Shown: one piece after another, positions 12,711-21,275 of the stretch | Numbering within the stretch: position 1 is the stretch's first letter | Layout of the letters: each line of letters begins with the position of its first letter | DNA from: Pseudomonas sp. B21-015 | GTDB lineage: Bacteria; Pseudomonadota; Gammaproteobacteria; Pseudomonadales; Pseudomonadaceae | Direction: 5' to 3' | NCBI RefSeq assembly: GCF_024749285.1 | Contig: NZ_CP087196.1 | Location: 1-64,000, forward strand | DNA length: 64,000 bases | The notes under the pieces: generated by a model | Seen by the model: the letters and a program-made list of their open reading frames with translations, nothing else | The model's database searches: none | What the model was told of the DNA's origin: nothing | Made by a program: the position numbers and the translations under genes

Positions 12711-12854
12711 ATGAAGGTCAGAGACTCACTACGTCTGCTCGTCACGACACCGGCCCACCTGCGTCGGGGAGCAGCCGCCAACCCGGCCAGGCGCTCGACC
12801 CCACGCGTCGAGACCAATGGGGTATTTTTCAAGGAGGAAATGGGCGATGACTGA
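12711..12854 (+). CDS. Small 47-residue ORF coupled to the lipase gene
   Basis: This short ORF begins at an ATG after GAGGGGAACAAA and ends at 12854, overlapping the lipase start at 12847 by 8 bp. The product is basic in its first two thirds (MKVRDSLRLLV...) and resembles nothing I know. It may be a coupling leader, a remnant of a lost immunity gene, or chance. Confidence 0.3.
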   Translation: MKVRDSLRLLVTTPAHLRRGAAANPARRSTPRVETNGVFFKEEMGDD

Positions 12855-14994
12855 TGCTACCCAGCCGAAAAAAATCTGTTCCAGCCAATCGATCACCATG
12901 CCCAGCGGTGGCGACATCCACCTGATTCCGCCGCCACCGAAGCCCTGTGTGACGATCCTCGTGCACGGCGTCAACGACCTGGCGGGTTGCTACGCACGTA
13001 TTGAGCAGGGTCTGTGCGAGGGGCTGAACGAACGCCTCGATATGCCACGTACCTTCCCCAACGGCGCGAACAACCCGGGATACCTGTTGCCGGCCAGCTA
13101 CACCGCTCCCGCCGATGATGACAGCGAAGCCAAGAATCCTGATGCCGTGTACTTCCGCCGCAAGGCCGGAGCATCCAGCAACGGCTGCCAACCACGCAGC
13201 GTGGTGGTGCCGTTCTATTGGGGGTTTCGCGAGGAAGAGGCGTTCATTCAGAAAACCGAAGCGCACGGTCAGTGGCTGGACCGAGACGGCAACCGCCTGG
13301 ACAAGGCCGGCACCAAGGAAGGCGGCCAGTTCGCCAACGCCACCACCAACCTGCCGGATATGTGGGGCAACGGTTTCAACGGCATGCTGCTCGGCTTCAT
13401 CTCGCTGAACAAAATCGGCGGCACCATGACCCACCCGTTGTTTTCAGCCGCCGGTCGGCGCTACATGGTGCTGGCTGCCATGCGCCTGGCCATGTTGATC
13501 AAGATCATTCACAAACGTCATCCGAACGATACGATCAATGTGGTTGGCCACAGTCAGGGCACGCTGCTCACGCTGCTGGCCCATGCATTCCTCAAAGAAG
13601 ACGGTGCCAAACCCGCCGATGGCGTGGTCATGCTCAACTCACCCTACAGCCTGTTTCAGCCCAATATGGATAAAGTCCAGAAATTGGGCGGTCAGCAAAC
13701 GACCGGCGCGCGCATCGCCACGCTCAACGGGATCTTGCAATTCATCGCGGGCAGCCCTAATCCGGTGCCGGCCCTGTCGGGCGTCGCCCTGAAAAACAAG
13801 CAGGGTTACGGAGCGATTGGCGGGCCTGGCTGGACGGGCACGGCCGCGTGTCAAACCACGATCCGCGGAGAAAAGATCACCTTCAACGAGCGCGACAACC
13901 GCGGCTGCACCTTTCTCTACTTCACCCCTCAGGATCAGACGGTTGGCCTCAAGAACGTCCAGGGTATCGGCTGGCAGGGGATCGGCGAAGAGGTCGATGG
14001 CCAGCCTGCGCGCAAGATCCTTCCACAACGTTTCCACCAACGCGTATTTACCGTGCGCAAGCGCAACGGCGAGAAAGAACCCGTCGGCAAACACGTTCCT
14101 CCCTACGTCTACCTGTTGCGCCAGGACAGCGAGCAACCCTGGGAAGACACCGGCCTGGGCTTCATGGACCGAATACCCGTCGGCAGCCTGGACAAGGGCG
14201 CCAGCGTGGTCTTGACCGCGCCTCAATTGCCAGTGCCGGGCGACGTGAACTTTGCCAACGACGGCGTTATCACAGCCCCGGGAGAAGGCTCCAAAAGCGG
14301 GGTGTACCAGATGAAGGACAAACTGGACCCTGTCGATGCCTCGATCGGCGTGGCCAATGGCGGCTGGGAGCCGAAAAACCCACGCTACGCCCAGCAGGAG
14401 ACCCTGGACGAAGCCCTGGCTTTCAAATATGGACAAGACATCCAAAGCGTCGAAAAGGCCCGCAACGAGGGCAAGGAAGCCTCGGAATGCGCCCATGTGT
14501 TTGTCGCTCGGGCTCAAGGTAACGGCAAGGTCCTCATCACTCGCGGGGAAACACCTTACGACGCGCGCATACGTCTGCAAGGCGAGAAATACTCGGAAGC
14601 TCTGTCTTTCCACTCATCCATTCCCAACAACCCTGAACACAGCCGACAAGTGCTGGCCTATGACGTGGCGATTGGTGCGGGTGAGAGCGTTGATGATGCG
14701 ACCTTTTATGCGTATCTGTGTCGTGTTGCGGATTGGCGGCTGGATTGTGGGAGCACCCGCGCCAAAGGCAGGGCCCAGGCTGACGCGGAATTACAGAGTG
14801 ACGGACCGGATGATGATGTGGAGGCGCTTTATCTTCAGGATGAAAACAAACCGATGATCGACGCCACGGCGATCTATCGAAAGAGTGGCAAGCTGCCTGA
14901 CGCTGTGAAGGATCAAATGCCCGCATTGGTGGCCACGCAGACCCGGACTGAACTAAAGAATGGCGAGCCCATTCGTTTTGGTGGTGTCCCTTGA
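12847..14994 (+). CDS. tle3: Tle3-type T6SS phospholipase effector (DUF3274-like)
   Basis: This is an alpha/beta hydrolase toxin delivered to the target periplasm, where Tle3 proteins attack membrane phospholipids. I chose the ATG at 12847 (AGGAGG nine bases upstream) over 12817, giving 715 residues. VTILVHGVND opens the hydrolase fold, and the nucleophile elbow GHSQG places Ser at residue 236. The long C-terminal half is typical of the Tle3 group. There is no signal peptide. The downstream DUF2875 gene overlaps it by one base, and Tla3 adaptors of that family are known to carry Tle3 to VgrG. A dedicated Tli3 immunity gene is not obvious. Confidence 0.85.
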   Translation: MTDATQPKKICSSQSITMPSGGDIHLIPPPPKPCVTILVHGVNDLAGCYARIEQGLCEGLNERLDMPRTFPNGANNPGYLLPASYTAPADDDSEAKNPDAVYFRRKAGASSNGCQPRSVVVPFYWGFREEEAFIQKTEAHGQWLDRDGNRLDKAGTKEGGQFANATTNLPDMWGNGFNGMLLGFISLNKIGGTMTHPLFSAAGRRYMVLAAMRLAMLIKIIHKRHPNDTINVVGHSQGTLLTLLAHAFLKEDGAKPADGVVMLNSPYSLFQPNMDKVQKLGGQQTTGARIATLNGILQFIAGSPNPVPALSGVALKNKQGYGAIGGPGWTGTAACQTTIRGEKITFNERDNRGCTFLYFTPQDQTVGLKNVQGIGWQGIGEEVDGQPARKILPQRFHQRVFTVRKRNGEKEPVGKHVPPYVYLLRQDSEQPWEDTGLGFMDRIPVGSLDKGASVVLTAPQLPVPGDVNFANDGVITAPGEGSKSGVYQMKDKLDPVDASIGVANGGWEPKNPRYAQQETLDEALAFKYGQDIQSVEKARNEGKEASECAHVFVARAQGNGKVLITRGETPYDARIRLQGEKYSEALSFHSSIPNNPEHSRQVLAYDVAIGAGESVDDATFYAYLCRVADWRLDCGSTRAKGRAQADAELQSDGPDDDVEALYLQDENKPMIDATAIYRKSGKLPDAVKDQMPALVATQTRTELKNGEPIRFGGVP

Positions 14995-16577
14995 TGCGCG
15001 AGCTATTTACGTACCTGTCTTTCACCAGCCTTCTGCTGACCAGTCATCTGGCTCAATCGGCTGAACATTTATTGACGGCTAGCCGTTGCTTTGCCAGCCC
15101 GGCTTCGCCCGTGGCTTCCTATACTTCGGCCAAGGAGGCCGCCGCCATGCCTGCTGATACTCGTTACCGCGCCCCTGCCACTTCGCCTCGCCTGGAAACA
15201 CTCGATGTGCTCAGCATCGGAATGAGCCTTGACGTTTACCGCCAAGGCCAGGCCTGGCAAGCCCTGCAAGAACAAAATGCCAAACAATCCGAAGCCCTGC
15301 ACGTCGGCAGCATCCTGCCCATGGACCCGAAGAAGTACCCGGTAACCGCCGATGACAAGGATGCCGCCTCTGAGAAGAGGGAGGCAGATGCCTTGGAGTT
15401 GGGCTTGCGCGATTTCCTGGAGAAATGGCCCATTCCGACCGTGACCGTGGTTCGTGGCTGGAAACCCGATACACCGAATCTGCGCTTTACGCCTGAAAGA
15501 ACCCAGAAAAGCCTGTCGGTGATGGTCAATGACCTGCGCGGCCCCGCCGGGTTGCACTGGCATCGCATTCGTAATGTGCAGGACGGGATTGTCTGCAGTG
15601 ATACCCCCGAAGATTTACTGGAGACGTTGTTCCAGACCTTCGAGCACAATCCCGATCTGCCGGCACTGCTGGTCTACGCCAATGAAGGCTTCAACATGGC
15701 CTTGGCGTTGAGCACGAAAGGTAATAAACCCATCGGTCTCGGCACCGGGCCACGACAACCCGGCGAACTCACCGACTCAATGGTCGCCTTGGTCGTCGGC
15801 CGTCCCGAGCGCGTCGAATGGCTGCGTTATTACGCCCAGTTCGCGAAGGTGAACGATAACAAGATCGACCCGGAATTCTCCGGTTGGGGCGCACGTAAAC
15901 CAACGGTGGAGTTCCAACCGTCGGAGTTCATTCCTCAACCATGGACTCAACGCGCTTTCGAGCAATGGGACGCGCTGCCAGTGTTGGCCAAACTGCATCG
16001 ACCAGTCACCGTGTCGCTGCTACGGCCAGACAACGGAGAACGCCTCAAGCGCGAAGCCTTGACCGTCAAACTGGCCGCAGGCTGGAAAAGCGCTACTGAC
16101 GGGCTCCCTCAAAAACCGTCTCGAGTGTTCTTTGATGGTGGCTTGAACACCACACCTCTGGCTGAACTGCTGCCGGCGCTCACCGCCGCGCACAGTCCGC
16201 TAGACCTGCTCGATTCGCGCGAGAGCTACGATTTGACCCAGCGCTTGGGCGACACTGGCTCGGCGTCTCCGTTCGTCGGTCTCACCCTGGCAACGATGGC
16301 CAGTTACCTGAACGCGGACACCAGCGTGGTCATTCCGATGCGCCGCCCGGAGCAGGCAACGATCATTGCCGTGACCTCGCCAACGCCCGGCAAGAAGCCT
16401 TCAGGCAATGATCATTTCGGCGTCAACCTGATGCCTCAAACCGCCAGTACCGAGGAACCGCCAGCCGTGCCTTCAGCGCATTCGGCGCCAAAAATGCCGG
16501 TCATCGAGCAGGATCACACGCTGGAAGAATTCCTCGCTGACCAGAAACCGAAAACCAACTGGATGGACGATCTCTAA
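14994..16577 (+). CDS. tla3: Tla3-type adaptor for the Tle3 effector (DUF2875 family)
   Basis: The ATG at 14994 overlaps the Tle3 stop codon and gives 527 residues with an N-terminal signal or membrane segment (LSFTSLLLTSHLAQSA). In P. aeruginosa the homologous Tla3 captures Tle3 in the periplasm and hands it to VgrG2b. This neighbourhood (vgrG, effector/immunity, tle3, tla3) has the same logic. The C-terminal part is Pro-rich and ends in an acidic tail. The assignment rests on family resemblance plus gene order. Confidence 0.78.
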   Translation: MRELFTYLSFTSLLLTSHLAQSAEHLLTASRCFASPASPVASYTSAKEAAAMPADTRYRAPATSPRLETLDVLSIGMSLDVYRQGQAWQALQEQNAKQSEALHVGSILPMDPKKYPVTADDKDAASEKREADALELGLRDFLEKWPIPTVTVVRGWKPDTPNLRFTPERTQKSLSVMVNDLRGPAGLHWHRIRNVQDGIVCSDTPEDLLETLFQTFEHNPDLPALLVYANEGFNMALALSTKGNKPIGLGTGPRQPGELTDSMVALVVGRPERVEWLRYYAQFAKVNDNKIDPEFSGWGARKPTVEFQPSEFIPQPWTQRAFEQWDALPVLAKLHRPVTVSLLRPDNGERLKREALTVKLAAGWKSATDGLPQKPSRVFFDGGLNTTPLAELLPALTAAHSPLDLLDSRESYDLTQRLGDTGSASPFVGLTLATMASYLNADTSVVIPMRRPEQATIIAVTSPTPGKKPSGNDHFGVNLMPQTASTEEPPAVPSAHSAPKMPVIEQDHTLEEFLADQKPKTNWMDDL

Positions 16578-16590
16578 GAGGCCTGCTGAC

Positions 16591-16851
16591 ATGGACATCA
16601 TTCGGCTCGGCGACTCCACCAGTCACGGTGGCACCGTTCTTGAAGCTTTCAACCAGACTGACCTGAACGGCAAACCCATGTCCGGTGTTGGCCATAAGGT
16701 GGTTTGCCCGCTGTGCAAAGGGGTTTTCCCTATTACGCAGGGCAGCGCCCTGCTGGATGTCGGCGGCATCGCGGTGGCGCTTCACGGGATGAAAACCGCA
16801 TGCGGCGCCAGCCTGATTGCCAGCAATCCCAAGGGTGAAGCTGCAAGTTAA
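16591..16851 (+). CDS. PAAR-domain spike tip protein
   Basis: The 86-residue protein starts 13 bp after tla3. It consists almost entirely of a PAAR-like domain, with the GD(S)TSHGG start, two Cys in CPLC and repeated short beta-strand motifs ending ALHGMKTACGA. PAAR proteins sharpen the VgrG tip and bind Zn. With no C-terminal toxin domain it is a structural tip, completing a self-contained Hcp-VgrG-PAAR delivery set. Confidence 0.88.
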   Translation: MDIIRLGDSTSHGGTVLEAFNQTDLNGKPMSGVGHKVVCPLCKGVFPITQGSALLDVGGIAVALHGMKTACGASLIASNPKGEAAS

Positions 16852-16902
16852 AAACGTGGGGCGTTCTTTGCTCCAGCGGTGCTGCCCGGGAAGCAGGCTG
16901 GA

Positions 16903-18363
16903 TCAACGGTTCTTGTTCATCCCCGACCAGAGCAGCGAGGGCAGCGTCCGTGAGTCCAGCAACGCGTCATCCGCCGTCACCAGACGCGGGAGAACATGCC
17001 AGGGATGGTTGGCACTGCGGTGATGATGCAGGTGCAGATTGATGTGATAAGGCCAAATGAAAAACCGCCCTGCGCACCCGACTTTCCAGGCATATGTCCA
17101 TTCCCGCCAACCGGGGGTGACGTCAGGTCCGCCACTGTGCTCGGCAATGCTGCGGATTTTCTGCAGAAGGGTGCCCAGCGTGGCCAGTGGCACAAACCAG
17201 AAAAACACCATCAGCAAGAGCGTCTGGACGGATGTTTTCCAAGCAATGAAAGATAAAAGGACCAGCCAGATCACACCGGCAGCCAATGCCGGCCGGGTCA
17301 TCTTCGGTGATGCTCCGCCCGCCGCCTTATAGGCGCGCAAGTTGCGCAGCGTGTTGATCAAGAAAAGATCCCCGAGCAATTGCCGCAGCAACAACTTCCC
17401 GCTCAGCGGGCGGAAATCCCAAGGCTGCCGGTGATACAGAAAACGCCGCTCCGGGTCGTTCGCGGTTCCGGTCTGTTGATGATGTTCGAGGTGCAGGGGC
17501 CGATAGAATTCCACGGGAACCATTCCTGGCACCCCGATCGCCAGGTTGATCAGAAAGTCGTTGAGCGTGCGATGACGAGTCAAGTGATAGTGCGTCGCGT
17601 CGTGGTACAGAATGAACAGCGCATGTTGGCGCGCGGCAATCACCACGAAGGCCACGCCATACAGTCGCCAGTCCCCCACGTACAGCGCGATGCGCAACGT
17701 CACGACGATGCACAGCCATTCCAGCAGGATCGCTGCCATGGTGCGCAGATCCACCTTCAGCCGCTTCAACATGACGGTGATCAGGCCCGCTACCCCGCCA
17801 ATCGCAGCGCCATACACCACGTCGAGCAACACGTGCTGACCAGTCGTCAACACGGTAATCCCCAGCACCACGCTCCACAGACTGAAGAGCCATGCCGCAC
17901 GGACGCGCAGATAACCGAGGACAACGCTGATGGCCACCGGCAATGCGATATGCCCGCTGGGCGAGGCGGCCAACGGTGAGTCGATCCGGTAAAACCAGTT
18001 GAGCCACTGCGACGTGCTGTCCGCACGCTCGATTATAGTCGGCCAGAACAAGTGGCTCAGCAGGCAGGTTCCGGAAGCCACGGCCGCCGCAAAAAAGGCC
18101 GGCAACAGCCATTCGCGGCGCCGCCCCAGCAGCACCAGCGCCGGCATGATCAATACATAGCTCAGGTACAGCGGCAAGGTGTAAGGCAGTCGAGCAATGT
18201 GCGCATCAAACCCCGTCGGTTGAATCACCCGGACCGCGCCCATCGGGAAGTGTGTGACGAGAAAGTACAGTGCGCCCGTCACGACGGTGTAGATCACCAG
18301 CCAACTGAAGGGCCGCGTCACGATCGAGGTATCAAGGTGGTGACTGACAAACGTGGATGACAT
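16903..18363 (-). CDS. PAP2-like phosphatase fused to fatty-acid desaturase
   Basis: This 486-residue multi-pass membrane protein has two enzyme modules. The N-terminal part (about 1-205) has PAP2 signatures: PSGH at 135-138 and the GQHVLLD block with H177 and D181. The C-terminal part (about 215-470) has the three desaturase histidine boxes: HDATH 254-258, HLEHH 291-295 and HLHHH 444-448. The fusion suggests coupled removal or transfer of a phospho head group and hydroxylation or desaturation of a lipid chain, as in sphingolipid-like or inositol-lipid chemistry, but the substrate is unknown. It converges with the PAAR gene and is divergent from the acyltransferase pair, with 184 bp between. 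Confidence 0.85.
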   Translation of the reverse strand: MSSTFVSHHLDTSIVTRPFSWLVIYTVVTGALYFLVTHFPMGAVRVIQPTGFDAHIARLPYTLPLYLSYVLIMPALVLLGRRREWLLPAFFAAAVASGTCLLSHLFWPTIIERADSTSQWLNWFYRIDSPLAASPSGHIALPVAISVVLGYLRVRAAWLFSLWSVVLGITVLTTGQHVLLDVVYGAAIGGVAGLITVMLKRLKVDLRTMAAILLEWLCIVVTLRIALYVGDWRLYGVAFVVIAARQHALFILYHDATHYHLTRHRTLNDFLINLAIGVPGMVPVEFYRPLHLEHHQQTGTANDPERRFLYHRQPWDFRPLSGKLLLRQLLGDLFLINTLRNLRAYKAAGGASPKMTRPALAAGVIWLVLLSFIAWKTSVQTLLLMVFFWFVPLATLGTLLQKIRSIAEHSGGPDVTPGWREWTYAWKVGCAGRFFIWPYHINLHLHHHRSANHPWHVLPRLVTADDALLDSRTLPSLLWSGMNKNR

Positions 18364-18547
18364 GAATAAGGCGCCTGATGGGTCAGAACAAACTCAATTT
18401 TCCATACCGCCATGAACGGCGATTTCTGCTCGGTTATTCAAGGTTTGCACCGTCAGAAAATGGCAGCGACGAAAGGAAGTCTACGTTGCATTGACCCTTT
18501 CAACTCGCCAAACTCCAAACGTCTTGCTTGCGATGCCGAGGATCTCC

Positions 18548-19267
18548 ATGCGTTTGAGCGCTACGTCCGTTGAATGCCGCGATCTGCATCCACATGAAAT
18601 CGATCGGATGTTCGAGATTTATTCCGCATCCTACTGCGATACCTCCCGTCCGCGATTCGATCAGGATTTCCAGGACAAGACGCACTGCATCGTATTGCGT
18701 TGCGCAGATGAGACCATCGTCGGTTTCACCACCCTCAAACGGTATGAGCGCACCTGGTCAGGCCAACCGATCAGGGTGATTTTTTCCGGCGACACCATCA
18801 TTGACCGCGAACACTGGGGCAGCCAGCAACTGGCATTCGCGTGGATGCGCTTGGCCGGTGAGATCTGGCAGGAGCAGCCGGACGTGCCTCTGTACTGGTT
18901 TCTGATCTGCAAGGGTCACCGCACCTACCGTTATCTGGGCGCCATGGCGTTGAATTACGCCCCCCGCGCCGGCGTGGTGACGGATCCTGCGGTGCAGGCG
19001 TTGGCGGATTATCTTGCAGTGGAACGTTTCGGCGAGGCCTATGATCCGGCAACGGGCGTGCTGTCTTTCAACGTGCCTCAAGGTCGGTTGACGACGGAAC
19101 TGGCACAAGTCCCTGCCCCTCACCTGCGCCTGGAAAACGTCGCCTATTTTCTGCAGATGAATCCTCATTACGCGTCGGGCGATGAGCTGGTCTGTCTGTG
19201 TGAATTGCACCCTGACAACCTGCGGCCGATGGCGCTGCGTCTGTTTGCCGCGGCGCAACCATGCTGA
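18548..19267 (+). CDS. GNAT-like acyltransferase, first of a pair
   Basis: The protein has 239 residues from the ATG at 18548, which has GAGG six bases upstream. An alternative TTG at 18491 would add 19 residues. The fold looks like a GNAT/N-acyltransferase: an N-terminal DLHPHEIDRMFEIYSASY region, a central strand (VGFTTLKRYE), and WFLICKGHRTYRYL. It lacks an obvious canonical Q/RxxGxG/A acetyl-CoA loop, so an acyl-carrier or long-chain acyl donor is possible. It overlaps the next gene by 7 bp. Given its neighbours it may acylate the lipid or amine made by this cluster; that is inference. Confidence 0.6.
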   Translation: MRLSATSVECRDLHPHEIDRMFEIYSASYCDTSRPRFDQDFQDKTHCIVLRCADETIVGFTTLKRYERTWSGQPIRVIFSGDTIIDREHWGSQQLAFAWMRLAGEIWQEQPDVPLYWFLICKGHRTYRYLGAMALNYAPRAGVVTDPAVQALADYLAVERFGEAYDPATGVLSFNVPQGRLTTELAQVPAPHLRLENVAYFLQMNPHYASGDELVCLCELHPDNLRPMALRLFAAAQPC

Positions 19268-20376
19268 TCCGCCGAGCCAGCGCTGCAGACAATCGGCAAC
19301 TGCTCGACTTTCAGGCACTGCGGGCCATGCAGGGCGGCTTGCCAATGCGTTTTGATCGAGGACCTGACTATTTTGCGCTGCACCATTGTCATGCCTTGGA
19401 CCATCGCACCTGGCTCGCCGAGAACGAGGTCGGTGATCTGAAGGGCATTGCCAGCCTGGTGGTGCGCGAGGGTTATCTTCAGGGTGACATTCAGCCCGTG
19501 GCCTATCTGGGGGATCTGCGGCTGGTGCCTGATAGGCGTCTGTCGGTGTCGTGGATGGCCGAGGTCAAAGTCCGGCTCGAAGCACTGGCCGATGAAACGG
19601 GTGTCCAGCACGCCTATTGCTGTGTCATCCGCGACAACCGTCTCGCCACGCAGTCGCTGCTGGGCGGACGGCGCGCCAATCTGCTCAAGCTTGCGCACTG
19701 GCGGGGCTACAGCAACGTAGCCGTGTATGCCCAGCGTGGGTGGCGAAGCACTCCGCGAACGCTGGACAACGTGCGTATCGTACAAGCGCAGCCGTGCCAC
19801 GCTGATGCGCTGCGCGCATTTCTCGACCGCGAATCGGCAGGTCAGCCCTTCGGCAGCGTTTTCAGTGAAGCGCAGTTTGCACGGCGCCTGGACACCTGGC
19901 CGGACTTCGGCCTCTCGTCATTTCTGCTGGCACTGGACGCCCAAGACAATCTGCTGGGCTGTGTCGCGCCTTGGGATGCCGGGCGGATCAAACGGGTGGT
20001 GCTTGAAACAATGCCCTTGGCGCACCAGGCCCTTCGCCTCGCGTTCAATACCTGTGCGCCGCTGTTGGGGCGCCCTGCCATTGCCGCGCCCGGCGAGGCA
20101 TTGCGCGACGTTTACTTGACCCACTTGCACGTACGACAGCGCGACCCGCAGGTCTTTGCAGCACTGCTGGATGCGGCGTGGATGCGCGTTCGCGGTCAGT
20201 ACGCGTTGATGCAATTGTGTCTGTATGACCATGACCCGCTCTGGATGGCCATGACGCGCTATCGCGTCGTGTCCATTCCAATGGACCTGTACACGGCACC
20301 CTGTGTGGGGAGTGCCGCAGCGTTGACGGCGCAAGACGCCGAGTGCATCCCGGGCTTTGAAATCTATCTCGTCTGA
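19261..20376 (+). CDS. GNAT-like protein, second of a pair
   Basis: This 371-residue protein starts within the preceding gene. It begins MLIRRASAADNRQLLDFQA, which is typical of GNAT domains, with a likely beta-strand/acyl-CoA loop at PVAYLGDLRLVPDRR (about 79-93). The second half may hold another GNAT-like fold. Translational overlap with the first GNAT gene suggests a heteromeric or sequential function. The 3' end overlaps the convergent alpha/beta hydrolase gene by 13 bp. No substrate can be assigned. Confidence 0.65.
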   Translation: MLIRRASAADNRQLLDFQALRAMQGGLPMRFDRGPDYFALHHCHALDHRTWLAENEVGDLKGIASLVVREGYLQGDIQPVAYLGDLRLVPDRRLSVSWMAEVKVRLEALADETGVQHAYCCVIRDNRLATQSLLGGRRANLLKLAHWRGYSNVAVYAQRGWRSTPRTLDNVRIVQAQPCHADALRAFLDRESAGQPFGSVFSEAQFARRLDTWPDFGLSSFLLALDAQDNLLGCVAPWDAGRIKRVVLETMPLAHQALRLAFNTCAPLLGRPAIAAPGEALRDVYLTHLHVRQRDPQVFAALLDAAWMRVRGQYALMQLCLYDHDPLWMAMTRYRVVSIPMDLYTAPCVGSAAALTAQDAECIPGFEIYLV

Positions 20377-21275
20377 GCGCGTCCGTGCACGACAGCCAAT
20401 AGCGTCAGCCAGAAGCGTGTGGCGTCAAAGCCACCGCCGCCCAGCACCGGTTGACCATGATCGAGCCGGGGCAGACAGATCTGCGGCATACCCTCGATGC
20501 GTTGATGATCGAGGTAAAACTGCCCGTCATGAGCCCAACCGGGTCGCCGGGCATTGAGGCGGGCATGATGGGTATCGAGGCGCGAACTGGGGGCAGCGCT
20601 CCAACTGACGACGTGCACGCACTGCACGGCGGCGGGCAGGTGTTTGAGCAGGTGGGTAATGCGCGGGTCGCGCAGACTGCTGATATCCCGCGCGCCATCG
20701 GCCACCCAAGGGGTTTTCGCCAGCACGCGGCGAACGCGATCGAACGGGTAGTTGATGCTCGACTGCCCTGCGCTACCAGCCAACACGTCATCCATGACCG
20801 TCGACGGACCTGTCGGCGGTTGCACCAGCGCCACGCCATCACATGCCTCGCTCAATGCCTTGTTCTGTGCCAATGCCGCGAGCGCGTCGAGACCACCCTT
20901 GCTGTGCGCCAATACGACAAATCGTTGCCCTTGCCTGAGTTCGGCCATCAGCACCTTACTGATATGCCGCCCCTGCGTCATGACGCCCCGAGATGAACGC
21001 ACAGGCATGCGCAGAACCGGATAGCCCAGGCGCCGCAACGTCCGCGCACAATCCTGAAAACAGCCGGGCAACCATTCGGAAAACAGTCCCGCAACCAGTA
21101 CCACCAACGTGCCTGGGGGAAGGCTGGGCATGGGCTTGTGCCAGGACGCGATAAATTGTTCCGTCCAGTTCAGCCGTGCCTCGGGCGCTGCGAATTCGGT
21201 TGCCGGAAAATGCAGTGGCCAGTCGTCAAACCCCTTCGGCGTCCAGGCTTGTGTTGTCGCCGAAAGTCGCTTCAT
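20364..21275 (-). CDS. Alpha/beta hydrolase of the lipid cluster
   Basis: The 303-residue protein has a lipase/esterase-like core. VVLVAGLFSEWLPG is the oxyanion-side strand, and AHSKGG (Ser125) is the nucleophile elbow, with Ala in place of the first Gly of GxSxG. Late His and Asp residues complete a plausible triad. There is no signal peptide, so it is cytosolic. It is encoded downstream of, and overlapping by 4 bp, the PF10118 gene, forming a minus-strand pair. It may be a thioesterase or a deacylase for the cluster's product. Confidence 0.75.
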   Translation of the reverse strand: MKRLSATTQAWTPKGFDDWPLHFPATEFAAPEARLNWTEQFIASWHKPMPSLPPGTLVVLVAGLFSEWLPGCFQDCARTLRRLGYPVLRMPVRSSRGVMTQGRHISKVLMAELRQGQRFVVLAHSKGGLDALAALAQNKALSEACDGVALVQPPTGPSTVMDDVLAGSAGQSSINYPFDRVRRVLAKTPWVADGARDISSLRDPRITHLLKHLPAAVQCVHVVSWSAAPSSRLDTHHARLNARRPGWAHDGQFYLDHQRIEGMPQICLPRLDHGQPVLGGGGFDATRFWLTLLAVVHGRAQTR

